Source: Branchiostoma floridae (Eukaryota; Chordata; Leptocardii; Amphioxiformes; Branchiostomatidae). Taken from it: 37,066 bases of DNA. Where the stretch lies: NCBI RefSeq assembly GCF_000003815.2, contig NC_049988.1, positions 20,764,579-20,801,644 of the forward strand, written 5' to 3'. Of this stretch, positions 23,141 to 33,705 are shown one piece after another. Both the position numbers and the translations under genes were made by a program. Under the pieces are notes generated by a model, which saw only the letters and a program-made list of their open reading frames with translations, had not been told where the DNA came from and made no database searches. Within the stretch, counting starts at the first letter, position 1, and every line of letters begins with the position of its first letter.

Positions 23141-23765
23141 GTGAGGAGCTGGGGTTGTTTATTGTTGTTGTTGTTGTTTATAGAGAACCCCGTGTGTTTG
23201 TGCCGCTTGGGTCTGTGAGGGTGCGGGAAGTGTGATAAGGGTGGCGGAAGATGGCGGGCTCGTGACGGGATATGTGAGGGGGGAGGGGGGCAGGTCCGAG
23301 CAGACGCCATGATAAATTAGATTTATTATATCCCTGATCTGAGGTTAAGCTTGCAGGACCAGACCTGTAGCTGTCAGGAACTGTAGGTTACTGTAACTAA
23401 ACTATGTAGGAGTCCAACACGGTGTGTTCCCGAGTGTGATCTGAACTGTAGGTTACACGAACTAAACTCTGCAGGAGTCCCGCACGATATGTCCTTGTGT
23501 CAGTCAGCTGTAGTGCCCCGGGCTGTGTCATGGCCGGTTGTTTACTGTACGGTTGATTAAGAAGTAGGGGAAGGTTGGGAAAGTTTCTGTCTGGTAGAAT
23601 CTGTTCCTATCAGTGCTAAACTCTTCCGTGTTCTCCATATTGGGACATTTTTCCTCGCCCACCTGACATCACACACAAACTATTCAGGAATTCCAGCCGG
23701 AAGTCTGGCCCCTGACATACCTGAGGTCCCCTTTACACTACCGCTGCCAACAGGCCTCACTTCCC

Positions 23766-24468
23766 ATAACTACAGCACACAAACTATCCCATAACTACAG
23801 CACACCCACACAAACTAACCCATAACTACTAGCGCATCCACACAAACTATCCCATAACTACAGCACATCCACACAAACTATCCCATAACTACAGCACATC
23901 CACACAAACTAACCCATAACTACAGCACATCCACACAAACTCACTTCCCATAACTACAGCACACAAACTATCCCATAACTACAGCACACCCACACAAACT
24001 ATCCCATAACTACAGCACACAAACTATCCCATAACTACAGCACACAAACTATCCCATAACTATAGCACATCCACACAAACTATCCCATAACTACAGCACA
24101 CCCACACAAACTATCCCATAACTACAGCACACCCACACAAACTATCCCATAACTACAGCACACAAACTATCCCATAACTACAGCACACAAACTAACCCAT
24201 ATTACTACTAGCGCATCCACACAAACTATCCCATAACTACAGCACACCCACACAAACTATCCCATAACTATAGCACACCCACACAAACTATCCCATAACT
24301 ACAGCACATCCACACAAACTATCCCATAACTATAGCACATCCACACAAACTATCCCATAACTACAGCACATCCACACAAACTATCCCATAACTACAGCAC
24401 ACAAAACTATCCCATAACTATAGCACATCCACACAAACTATCCCATACGTACAGCACATCCACACAAA
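23766..24468 (+). repeat. 30-bp minisatellite
   Basis: Over twenty copies of CTATCCCATAACTACAGCAC plus ATCCACACAAA, with shorter variants lacking the CATCCACA part. It runs into the gap at 24469. It lies in the first intron of the kinase-like gene if that call is right. Confidence 0.95.
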
Positions 24469-24568
24469 NNNNNNNNNNNNNNNNNNNNNNNNNNNNNNNN
24501 NNNNNNNNNNNNNNNNNNNNNNNNNNNNNNNNNNNNNNNNNNNNNNNNNNNNNNNNNNNNNNNNNNNN
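24469..24568. other. Assembly gap (100 N)
   Basis: Exactly 100 N at the end of the minisatellite, probably an array that could not be assembled. Confidence 0.99.
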
Positions 24569-25456
24569 TTTCCGGAGGCTAAGTAGAACCCACGCGTTAT
24601 CCCAAGTACCTTTGCATTGTACCTTTGTCTTTACATTTGCTTGCACAAGAGCTCCGCGGCGAATCAAATTCTATACGTCGTCATACAAAGGTGTTGCTTA
24701 TCAACTTATTCGATTTCCGGCTGTCAGAGCTGGTCCACACGTAACCAAACCATCAAGTTTCCTTCAAACGAATTCCCTTAAATCTAAGATTAACCACAAC
24801 CGTTCGAGTCTTGCTTAATCATAAGGCGTCGCATAGGTAACCTTCCAAACACAGAAGATTTTTTTCAGAAATCACTAGTAGTTCCGCCCTCCGGCACGTA
24901 TGCCCGACACCCACCCAGTTAGACTTAGACTTTAGACTCTAACGGTGTGCGATAGAAGGCAGTTAGAGAAATCCACCATGTTTGATCTATACACAGCCGG
25001 TAAATAGCCCACTCACCTATCCATGCAGTTCGTATTACATCACTAAAGGGCAAGATCATATCCACCTGTACTCGTATCTTCTTTAATATACATATTACTT
25101 TACTTTTAACCTCACCAGAATGACGAATAGTCCGTAACGTATATGATCAGGGCTAGACATACTATCAGTACACTGATAAATTTAGTCACGTACTTCACAG
25201 CCCCTTCTCAGCGACGCAGTCCGGTGACAAGCGTGACCAGCTAGGTTCACGGGGGGTAGCTCTACTGCCTTACCTCACGTAAAGAAGAGAGAAAACCCGC
25301 GACAGGTGGTCCTAAGTGATCTCCTCGGCAATCTACCAATGACGTGGACTGTATGAATTCAGCCCAAGTGACGCCGTTTAGTCTCTGGTTGTGGTGTCGC
25401 AATGTATTCACCTCTGGGACAAAGGTCAACTGCGTTTCCCGATCGGTTAATAGGGT

Positions 25457-25690
25457 AAAGGTGGTATCTCACTGCACTCGGGGCACCGACGTGGTACTGC
25501 GGGGTTTGTTCACTGCGGCACTGTTGTGTTATTTTCCCCGATTTTTTATAATTTAGATATTGCGTAATACGTAAAAGTATGACTTAGAAGACAACAAAAA
25601 TGAATAAAAAGTAACAAAATTCGTTCTTGACCTATGAAATTCGTTGAGCCTCAGTAATCTTTTGAACCGGTGCGGTGAGATACCACCTTT
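25457..25690. mobile_element. MITE with about 21-bp inverted ends
   Basis: AAAGGTGGTATCTCACTGCA at 25457 is matched by the inverted copy TGCGGTGAGATACCACCTTT ending at 25690, with one mismatch (CACTGCAC against CACCGCAC). The 234-bp interior is non-coding. Target duplication not clear. Confidence 0.65.
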
Positions 25691-26044
25691 GATAGTAATG
25701 GTATTGAAGCTGAGACAAGTTAACGTTAATGTTGGCGGCGTTGCTGCGTTCGACCGATTTTACATAGTGCTTAACGCAACGGTAAAATCTAAGTCGACTA
25801 GTCAATGAACAATTGCTTGAGACGTAAGACCTTTCTTAATTAAAAGATAGTGGACATCGTCCGCTTTACCTTTTTTTTATTGATTTGCTTTAAGACAGAC
25901 AAGAACAATGTGGAAATGTAATCAAGTTAGTAACTTATTGACGGTGCCACACACAAAAGGTTGACAGAAGTTAAGTGCAATCCTACAGCCATTATATAGC
26001 CGAATGCACATTATCTTGTAAGTTATTGTCCATCGTGTCTCGAA

Positions 26045-26235
26045 CACGATATTGGAGGGCAGTACCCATCCCACTCCTTTCACCGCCTTTAACCTCCCCA
26101 ACCGAAGTCAGGTACCGAATTTTACACCTGGTTGTAATTAGGAAAGTCTTTCCCAAGGGCACAAGTTCGGTAGCATGACAGGATTCAAACCCAGGACCTC
26201 TGGGTTCTGGGCCGGTCGAATACTCGTGTCATTTT
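26045..26235 (-). mobile_element. tRNA-derived SINE
   Basis: On the minus strand a tRNA-like head (CTGGGTTTGAATCC, a Pol III B box, at about 26192-26179) is followed by TTGGGAAAGACTTTCC, a CCAGGTGTAAAATT block and ACTTCGGTTGGGGAGGTTAA. I know this order from SINEs common in amphioxus and other invertebrates. Diverged, so probably old. Confidence 0.6.
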
Positions 26236-27257
26236 GCTCAATTGTTGATCCGCATATAGAATATGTAGCACAAGACCACAAAGTACTCACTGAGAACACA
26301 ACGTCATGCTATTCGTGAGACACCATTACAAGCATTATTTTTGCCCACATCGAGCAAAGCACTAACCGCCAGGTGATTAATTTGAAACGCAGGTGACCTT
26401 TGGCCCGGAACTGTACTGTGACACCATAACAAGGAAGTAAAACGGATCACCTAACAGTTAATAGTAGGACTTGGTAAATTACAGAGACAGTTTAGAATTG
26501 AACATACCCGGTGGACCACTAAAGACCAGCTCAGTTCGTGCGTTTTCTCTCTTCTGAACGTGAGGTAAGGATTAAGTTACGGTAAGGTATAGGAAAGCTA
26601 TCCCAGGTGCCCCGTATTCTGGGTAGTCCCTAGCACTTGACTACTATTACAGCAGTTGTGTTTGCATATCCAGTGTTTGTCGCGATCGTCTTAGTTACAT
26701 TCTAATAAACTGAGCAAAGTAACATAATAGACATATATATATATGATTTCTAGGAACAATGTTCGGTGGGGATCAAATGGTGATCAGGTGACTGGCAGAC
26801 AAGGCAGACTTCTCGCCACTTTCCTGCTCCTCTATAAACCTGTGCATGTGTTACTTTTAATGGTATTCACCCTTAAAATTAAGAATTTACGGTTGTGGTT
26901 TATCTTCAAGTTAAAATTATATTCATTCTAGACCGAGCCATTATATATATCTTGGTGATACATGTATGTGATATGCCTCAGTACGCTCGTTGTGTTTAAA
27001 CAAAGACAGGTGTTTGAGAACACATGAAATTTTACTGCATGTCATTTTATGTATACACTGCATTGTACACGCTGTTTACTTGACACGTACTACAGTGCGT
27101 TGGAGTAAACAGTATGGCGGGCGAGGGGAGGGTGTCGGTCGCTCCTCGGTCGCTCCATTGATTCTATCATCTATGTTAAAGTCCTAGGATTTGAAGAGAT
27201 TAAATGAAAATACCGACTAAAGTAGAAAAACTTTTTTTATTTGTTTTACGTATACAG

Positions 27258-30200
27258 TCCTGCCTAAAATGGATCAAAAAGCGTCAGAGGCAGCAAAACC
27301 GAGGTCCCAACGTTTGATTGAAGAACAACAAAGAAGGGGAGACGAAGGGCAAAGTCCGCCACACCAAACGATGTCTTGTTCTGGTCATGAAGAAATCGCT
27401 AGAGAACATGGGAGAAATGTTGCTGTAAGGAGCAACGTCTCGGACAGTGACGAACCTACAAACATCGCTCCTAACCTTGACAATGAGGATGAGGAAGGGG
27501 TCGGTACGTGTCAGGCCACAGACGTCGATCTTCATCATGATCAGGAATCCTACGACATGGCCTTACTGGCGCTGGATCAGGGGAGAGACACTCAAGTCTT
27601 GGACGGCCGTCAGGAATGCTACAATGACGGAGACGTGGTGGCGTTCTCAGAAACAGGTAGGAGAAATTATATTCCAAACATTTATGTTTCATGGCCATAT
27701 TTGTCCTTCCACATAGACAGAATGTGCGTACATTGGAATAGTGTGTTGTAGACAGACGTAAACTACAGGTATAACTGCGTTTCTGTGTTTTGTACAGAAC
27801 ATGCAGTGACACAAATTACAAACCCTAGTCAAGTGAGCGGCCAAGGCAACAAGATCATCAACATCGGACCCAATTCCACCGTCAATATCTTCCACGGAAC
27901 ATCCGATGAGCCTAGCACAGGTGAGCGCTTGATAAAAGGCTTGCCTATATATATGGTTCGATAAACCAAGCAACCGTCAGCAAATAGTCGAACATGGGAA
28001 TCTAGTCAGTTGGTGAGGTGATTAATGTACAGTAGAAAGAGCAGAGGGCTTAACACTATGCCCGGCAGAACCATAGGGATGACTTTGGCGACTTAAGATT
28101 TTCCCTCTGTGTTCTCTGTGTGAGGAAAGTCATTGCACTATGTAGACACTAAATAACATCCAAATTTAGCGAAACTACTTTTACCATGTAGCCAATCGAC
28201 TCCTACCATAAAATACAACGACGAGCCATGTAGCCAAACGTACTGTATTGAACTGACAATGCAGGACCTAGTACATGCAATGTCTAACCTGTCGTCAATT
28301 TGTTTGACTTTTTTTCAGTTCCCAACATTGATTTTCCCCTGGCTCAATGTCAAGATTCACTTAAGTCGTATTTCAAGACAAGACTGAGCTACCTTCACCC
28401 ACTAGCGTGGAATGAGACTTTCACCATGAAGATTGAGGACATCTTTACGACTGTAGACCTCGTGTCGCGAACACAACAGGGAGGACACATTGAACGGCGC
28501 GCCCTTCCCTCTACTGTCGACGCCTTGACTGCCAGGCCCAATTGTCCCCAGCCCAGGCGCATTTTGATCGAAGGTAACGCAGGGATAGGGAAGACGACTG
28601 AAGTTTCCAAACTAGCTTTTGACTGGGCCGAGGGGCGTTCTGCCGTTCTGGAAAAGTATGATCTGGTTTTCCCAATCGCACTGCGGAAAGTTGGCGAGTC
28701 CCAGTCCCTCACAGAGTGCATCTTCGACCAACTCCTACCAGAAGATGTGCCGTTCCAAGAGTCCGACTTAGAAACGTACCTGAAGGGGAATGACCGAGTC
28801 TTGATCATTCTCGACGGCTTCGACGAGTGGGTCATACATGAAGGGCATGACGTCACCAAACTTCTGACTGGTATGCGATCCATTTCAACAGGACAGTCTT
28901 ACGCTAGTTCACCTTTATCTGATGGGTAACCTATATCCGTTGTTTTTTTAAAACAGGGTACTTAGGGATATAAACTCGACGGACGGTGGTTTTAAACTGT
29001 AATTTTTTGAAACTATTTCAATTCAACTTGATATCGTCAAATACTCTAGGTTTTTAAAAAAAATCATCAACGGATATAGGTTACCCTGATGATAAAGGTG
29101 AACTGGTGTTAACACATACATTAGAACATGATATGAATGGGTGTCCTGACCCTAGGTCAGGGCTGACATTGAACCAATTCTTTAAAAGGGAAAATGAAAT
29201 ATAAAATATCAACATTAATAAGACTATGTGTGAATCTTGCCGTCCCTTTCAGGTAAGATTCTCCGTGACTGTTGCCTGTTGGTGACCACCAGACCTTCCC
29301 ACACCCCTCAGCTGCAGAGTCTGATGTGTCCGGACACACAGGTGGAGATCACGGGGTTCAGTCAGGACAACATCCGCACGTACGTCCACAGGTTCTTCAC
29401 GGGAGACGAGGCCAAGGCAGCAGCCTTAGTCAGTAAAATGGACTCCTCCCTAATCCCCACAGGCATTCTGGCAACACCAATACTGCTTTTGTTGACTTGT
29501 ATGATGTGGGAGGAGAAGCAGGATTTGGTGTTTGGAGGTCGAATCTTTCCCCTTTATGATGAGCTAGTTTCCTTCACCATAAGGCGGCATTGCGTTAGGA
29601 ACAAGATTGTAGCTGACCAGGGTATTCCTGACAACATCAAAGACGCACTTTTGTGTGCTGGGGCTCTTGCTTTCAATGGCTTGTTGCAGAATAATCTTGT
29701 ATATAGCAAAGACGACGTGGCCAAGTATTGTGGTGAAGATAGTTTGCAGGAGCTTGTGTTGTTGGGGATCCTTCACAGACAAGAAAGTCCCTCCAGACTC
29801 AACCCTTCTGCCCAGTTTTCCTTCTCCCACAAGACGATGCAGGAGTATTTCGCAGGGTTGCATTTCGCAAAAAGGCTTCAGGACAAGTCCATTCTGAACA
29901 CGTACCTAAGAACGGCTGAAACTGTGCGTGACTTGGAAAACATGGATGGTCATTTTTGCCTGTGCGAAGTTAGGACGCGAAGCGGATGTTCTATTGGCCC
30001 ATCTTGTCAAACTCTATCAAGAGGAGGTAGAACATTTGTCTGATACCTTCAGTCATAGGCTCCATCGCAGACACATAGACCACTATCTTTATTCTAAATG
30101 TCGGGCTACGGGGAATGAAGGAGAGTTTTTGAGTCCTTCTGAGTTGGCTTTCTTTCGCTACCAGGTGTATATGGAGATTGCACTGTTGTGCTTCTACGAG

Positions 30201-31356
30201 AGTGGTTGTCTCACACAGGTAGAGAATATCTTTCTTGCTAAAGGTGTCATTCAGTTTTCAAATGTTGGCCCTCGTGTCTACAACGCCTTGGAACATGTTC
30301 TGAACAAGATCCAACCCCAATCCCTTAGAAATGTAAAATCACTATGGTTGGTCAACACAACGCAATGCTTTGTCAGTCCGGTCATTGGCTACCTTAAGAT
30401 GATGAGTTTGTCTGAGTTGGACCTTCGTGGCGCTTGTCTTGGAGGTCATGACCCCAACACAGGACCATGTGTCCGTCTGTCACAACAGCTGCCTTACCTA
30501 ACAAGTTTGAGAAAACTTGTGTTGTCTTGGAATGATCTCCTCCGGTCGGCCTTGCTTGTCTTACTGCCTTCCTTAAAAATGCTAGTCAACCTTAAGAAAT
30601 TGTATCTCTCTGGTAGTCAGTTTGACGGTTGTGGAAAGGACATTTCAGAACTCGTACGTTCCTTGCCTGGCCTGGAGCTTCTGACGGTGTGTGATTGTGG
30701 ATTAACCCTGAAGGACGTTCTTGATATAGGTAAAGATTATTCTTTTGTCATGGAAGTTCATCTGTTTTGGTAGTAATCATAGTGCAATGCTAAACTTTCT
30801 TCCTACACAAAAGGTATAAACGGATCAAATTCCTGGCACGTTTGACCAATTGCTGACGTCACGTAGCCGCAAGATCACGTGTTAATGAGGTCATGTGTCT
30901 GTAGCTCTCGCGAGTTTACGTTAGGAAGTGATTGGTCATCAGTATTGATCCTGAAGAAGGCGACAGTGGTCGTTGAAAATTTGATCCATGTATACCTTTG
31001 TGTAGGAAGAAAGTTTAGCATTGTATTATTCTTTTGTGATATTCTTATTTAAAATGTCAATTTTTTTTGTCTTTCACATAATGATGAACGGTTACAAAAT
31101 TTATCTTTGCCTTTCAATTAGTAGCATCCATAACATTGCACTTGTACAGGATAGAATTTATGTAAACTTTGCTCCTCTCGAGACGAAAACTATTCCCGAC
31201 GATATTGTTTTTGTTTTCAACACAGCCACTGCAGTGGTGCAACACTGTCCACACATGGAAAGGTTCACCTTCCAATCCAACATGACAGGTCCTGGCGGTG
31301 ATAAGAAAGTTATGGATGTGCTAAAAAATTCACAACTCGCAATGACATTGTTTTAA
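27258..31356 (+). CDS. NLR-type NACHT-LRR gene, possibly disrupted
   Basis: Exons 27258-27656 (ATG 27269), 27798-27920, 28319-28870, 29253-30729 and tentatively 31150-31356. The predicted protein has an acidic low-complexity N-terminus, a short NKIINIGPNSTVNIF peptide, a NACHT NTPase with Walker A GNAGIGKTT and Walker B VLIILDGFDEW, a sensor-like LLVTTRPS, the helical NACHT-associated region (FSHKTMQEYFAGLHFAK) and several LRRs. NACHT-LRR proteins are cytosolic ATP-dependent sensors that oligomerise on ligand or damage cues. No CARD, DEATH, DED or PYRIN domain is visible. Exons 1 to 4 join in phase 1. The frame breaks at a T5 tract (29953-29957) and the exon 4 to 5 phases do not match, so this is either a recent pseudogene or a sequence error plus a wrong last exon. 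Confidence 0.85.
27269..27656 (+). CDS. NLR exon 1
   Basis: 388 nt, ending in phase 1 (ACAG|GTAGGA). Starts MDQKASEAAKPRSQRLIEEQ and becomes Asp/Glu-rich (NLDNEDEEG, DLHHDQES). No known domain. A good acceptor (TTTTACGTATACAG) ends at 27257, so an upstream non-coding exon is likely. Confidence 0.65.
27798..27920 (+). CDS. NLR exon 2, RHIM-like peptide cassette
   Basis: 123 nt, phase 1 to 1, 41 codons. Encodes TQITNPSQVSGQGNKIINIG then PNSTVNIFHGTSDEPST. The INIGPNSTVNI core resembles RHIM and other amyloid signalling motifs ([IV]-x-[IV]-G-x-N). Symmetric phase means it could be skipped without losing frame. Assignment to the RHIM class is inference. Confidence 0.7.
28005..28090 (-). mobile_element. 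Reverse transcriptase fragment of a LINE
   Basis: Read on the minus strand, this piece of NLR intron 2 encodes VLPGIVLSPLLFLLYINHLT, matching the conserved QGSVLSPLLFxLYIND block of LINE-type reverse transcriptases. Only this block remains and the flanks are closed, so it is a dead fragment. Confidence 0.65.
28319..28870 (+). CDS. NLR exon 3 (NACHT N-part)
   Basis: 552 nt, phase 1 to 1. Contains a FxMKIEDIFTTVDLV lead-in, Walker A (IEGNAGIGKTT) and Walker B (VLIILDGFDEW). Acceptor TTTTTTTCAG, donor CTGACTG|GTATGC. Confidence 0.92.
28902..29108. mobile_element. MITE in NLR intron 3
   Basis: AGTTCACCTTTATCTGATGG with TAACCTATATCCGTTG from 28906 is inverted at the right end (CAACGGATATAGGTTACCCT then GATGATAAAGGTGAACT to 29104). 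TTA flanks both sides (28899-28901, 29109-29111), which suits a PIF/Harbinger-like 3-bp duplication. About 207 bp, non-coding. It is the bulk of this intron. Confidence 0.75.
29253..30729 (+). CDS. NLR exon 4 (NACHT C-part and LRRs), frameshifted
   Basis: Starts in phase 1 with KILRDCCLLVTTRPSHTPQL. It runs through a winged-helix-like region and FSFSHKTMQEYFAGLHFAKR to about 29957. From there the similarity continues in the +2 frame: CAKLGREADVLLAHLVKLYQ, then LRRs such as LSELDLRGACLGG, LRKLVLSWNDLL and LKKLYLSGSQFDG. The switch falls at a run of five T, where one extra base would explain it. Donor ATAG|GTAAAG. Confidence 0.85.
30785..31023 (+). mobile_element. Palindromic MITE with hammerhead-like core
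   Basis: The outer about 44 bp are inverted: CAATGCTAAACTTTCTTCCT at the left and the complement ending GTTTAGCATTG at 31023, with one gap and a few mismatches. Inside are TGACCAAT (30843) and ATTGGTCA (30931), CTGAAGA (30951-30957), a 6-bp stem and GAAA (30975-30978). It lies between NLR exon 4 and the tentative exon 5. Confidence 0.75.
31150..31356 (+). CDS. Tentative NLR exon 5 (LRR-like)
   Basis: After TTGTACAG an open frame encodes DRIYVNFAPLETKTIPDDIV and later CPHMERFTFQSNMTGPGGDK, LRR-like, ending TAA. Exon 4 ends in phase 1 but this frame needs phase 0; as joined it would meet TAG at once. Either an exon is missing, a second lesion exists, or this is not the partner exon. Confidence 0.35.
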   Translation, partial: DRIYVNFAPLETKTIPDDIVFVFNTATAVVQHCPHMERFTFQSNMTGPGGDKKVMDVLKNSQLAMTLF

Positions 31357-31464
31357 CAGGTTTGTAACATTTGTGTACTACCCATGGTCAGAGCATTGCT
31401 AAAGAAGTCTGTAGGTCAGAAACCTCATTTTCTTTGAAATCTGTATCCATTTATGTCCAAATAA

Positions 31465-32525
31465 TTACCTCCATGAAATGTCATGGAGGTTATATTTTAC
31501 CCCGCGTTTGTGTGTCTGTGTGTGTGTAAACAAGATAACTCAAGAACGGCTGGGTGGATTGGTTTCATACTTGGTGTGTTGGTAGTGTGTGACGAAAGCT
31601 GGAAATGATTAGATTTTGGGCCCCCTAGCAACTCCCCTTGGTGCTGCAGCGCAACTTCCTGTTTTGCTATCTCGGTGTTCTGAACATGCTATGGTCACGA
31701 TTTTTAAGTGTTAGATAGCTCTTGTGCTCAGGAAGAAATGACATAAGTTTGGGCCCCATAGCGTCTAGTTTGGAGATAGCAAGGGCATTTTTGTCAAAAA
31801 CTTCTGACGAGGATAACTCAAGAAGGGAACAACGGATTTTCATGATTTTTGGTATGTAGGTACCTTAGACAATGTTGTACAAGATAAGATACTAATTATG
31901 CAAATCAGGAATACATTTGCATAATTAATGAGAATATTCTATCATAGCAGTTTTTTCAATGTATCTCTTGTCACTGACGTGATATGGTCGTGACATTTAA
32001 GTGGTAGATAGCTTTTAGCGACATAAAAATGTGGGGCAAGTTTCAGTCCCTGACATTTAATTGTGGAACTGCAGGGGCGTTTTTGTCAAGACACTCCAAA
32101 GCGGATAACTGCAGAAAGGAACGACGGATTGCCTGCATTTTAGGCATGCAGGTAGCTTAGGCAAAGATGTTCACAATGATATGCATGCTATGCAAATGAG
32201 GACTTAACTTGCATAATTAATGAGGAAATTGTATAGTTCCATTGTTTTCAATAACTGGACCTCAATACACGTAACACATGTTAATTATGATAGGTGGAAA
32301 ATAAGCAGATACCAAATATGGTAATGAGGAACTTATTTGCATAATTTATGTAAAAATTCAAAACCGCTTTATGATCAATAATGGGAATTTTATAATTGTG
32401 ACATGTGTACGTTAGTCAATGATGAACAACACCATGCATGAATTATGTTGATGTGTTGGTCAATTGCCTGAAATTTACGAAAGCTCTAAATTTTCATGGA
32501 GGTATGAGGTCGCCGAACTCTAGTT
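31465..32525 (+). mobile_element. ACCTCC-hairpin repeat family, long copy
   Basis: Begins with the perfect hairpin ACCTCCATGA AATG TCATGGAGGT and ends near TTTTCATGGAGGTATGAGGT then CGAACTCTAGTT. The interior repeats GCATAATTAATGAG-like and GATAACTC-AGAA blocks. No open reading frame, so non-autonomous. Shorter relatives lie at 622 and 5968. Class uncertain. Confidence 0.6.
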
Positions 32526-33460
32526 GTTTATTATAATGCCAAGCAGTAACTAAGACAGTGTTCTCCAAGCATCTGCATCTGGAGGTAGCTAATAAGTTCT
32601 CTTACGGCAGTGAGGTCTTGTGCTGTACAGGCTAACATTAGATGACCATTGGATGTTTTAACAGACTTTATATCATATCTGAGCCGAGATAACGTTTGAT
32701 ACGGGTGTTCCGGAGAAGGTGATAACTTCGCACTCCTCTGTGTTGTATTCTATATGTATATACACCTCACCATTGCCAATACAATAATAAATAAGGCACT
32801 TGATAACCGTGACAATAGATTTTTATAATGTCAATTTTAAGTAACAGTAGACAAGAATGCAAATAAACTAAAGACAAAGAGTTCTTGTCGTTGTAAATGG
32901 TATATTTATTGACATAGGCATCAAATGTCATCAGACATGCATCATTTTGGAATCAAAATATTATCCGCAAATTTTACCTCTTTCACTATGAGTCATCACC
33001 ATATGTTTTATGATACTGGAATAAAACCTGTAAACTAGTATGCATATTGATTTTGTATGAAGATATAGGACTATGTAAAGGTTTGTGCCATAGTTACACA
33101 GTTTGTATACTAGTATATAATTCACCTTGAGAGACAGCCAGTAGGTACCCGTTAGAGTAATGAGGCTGTACATAGTTAAACTGCGGGTATAACCCTTGAT
33201 AACTTTGCCCTAGATACAAATAATAATCTAACAGCACTATGGAAAAATGAAGAAAAGCAGCATATATTGGAACAAAATCTTATTAAGAAAGTTGTAGAAA
33301 ACTGATGTGGACAGCGTTTATTGAATTCAAATCCTTGATATAAATGAGAAAGTATCATTTTGTATGCATGGTGTATGTATGCACTTACTGTCTTTGAAAT
33401 TAATTATGTCAAATAATTTCCATTCAACTGCTAAACGTATACCAATATATAAAATGTGTC
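32526..33460. other. AT-rich, no gene seen
   Basis: No supported exon. AATAAA at 32786 on the plus strand might serve the NLR gene, but it is far from the last exon. Confidence 0.35.
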
Positions 33461-33477
33461 AATCATTTGAAACATGT

Positions 33478-33483
33478 TTTATT
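33478..33483 (-). terminator. Candidate poly(A) signal for ARPC3
   Basis: TTTATT on the plus strand is AATAAA on the minus strand, about 220 bp past the ARPC3 stop. A good position for a short 3'UTR. Confidence 0.6.
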
Positions 33484-33705
33484 GAAAACAATAAACTATA
33501 AAAATGCATACACCTGTCTTGTCTCACTTTGTGCACTCTTTCCTCACTTTCTGAAAAGTGATGCAAGAGGTGTCATCTATATACTATAATAGTCATGTCA
33601 ATGTGGCCTTATTGGTACATTGTACAAAGAAAGGAAGATATTTTTTTCTAAGAAACATCTTTTTTTCTGAGAAATTGATGAAAATTCTTGGTTCTTGGCT
33701 GAAGC

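Larger units (their letters stand above)
24569..27250. other. No gene seen; contains MITE and SINE
   Basis: No supported exon on either strand. It may be the kinase-like gene's intron or intergenic sequence. A MITE (25457-25690) and a SINE (about 26045-26235) are listed separately. Confidence 0.4.

Noticed and set aside
23766-24468. Regular short repeats that look like a CRISPR array
   Set aside because: Units abut with no variable spacers, unit length varies, and the window is clearly eukaryotic.
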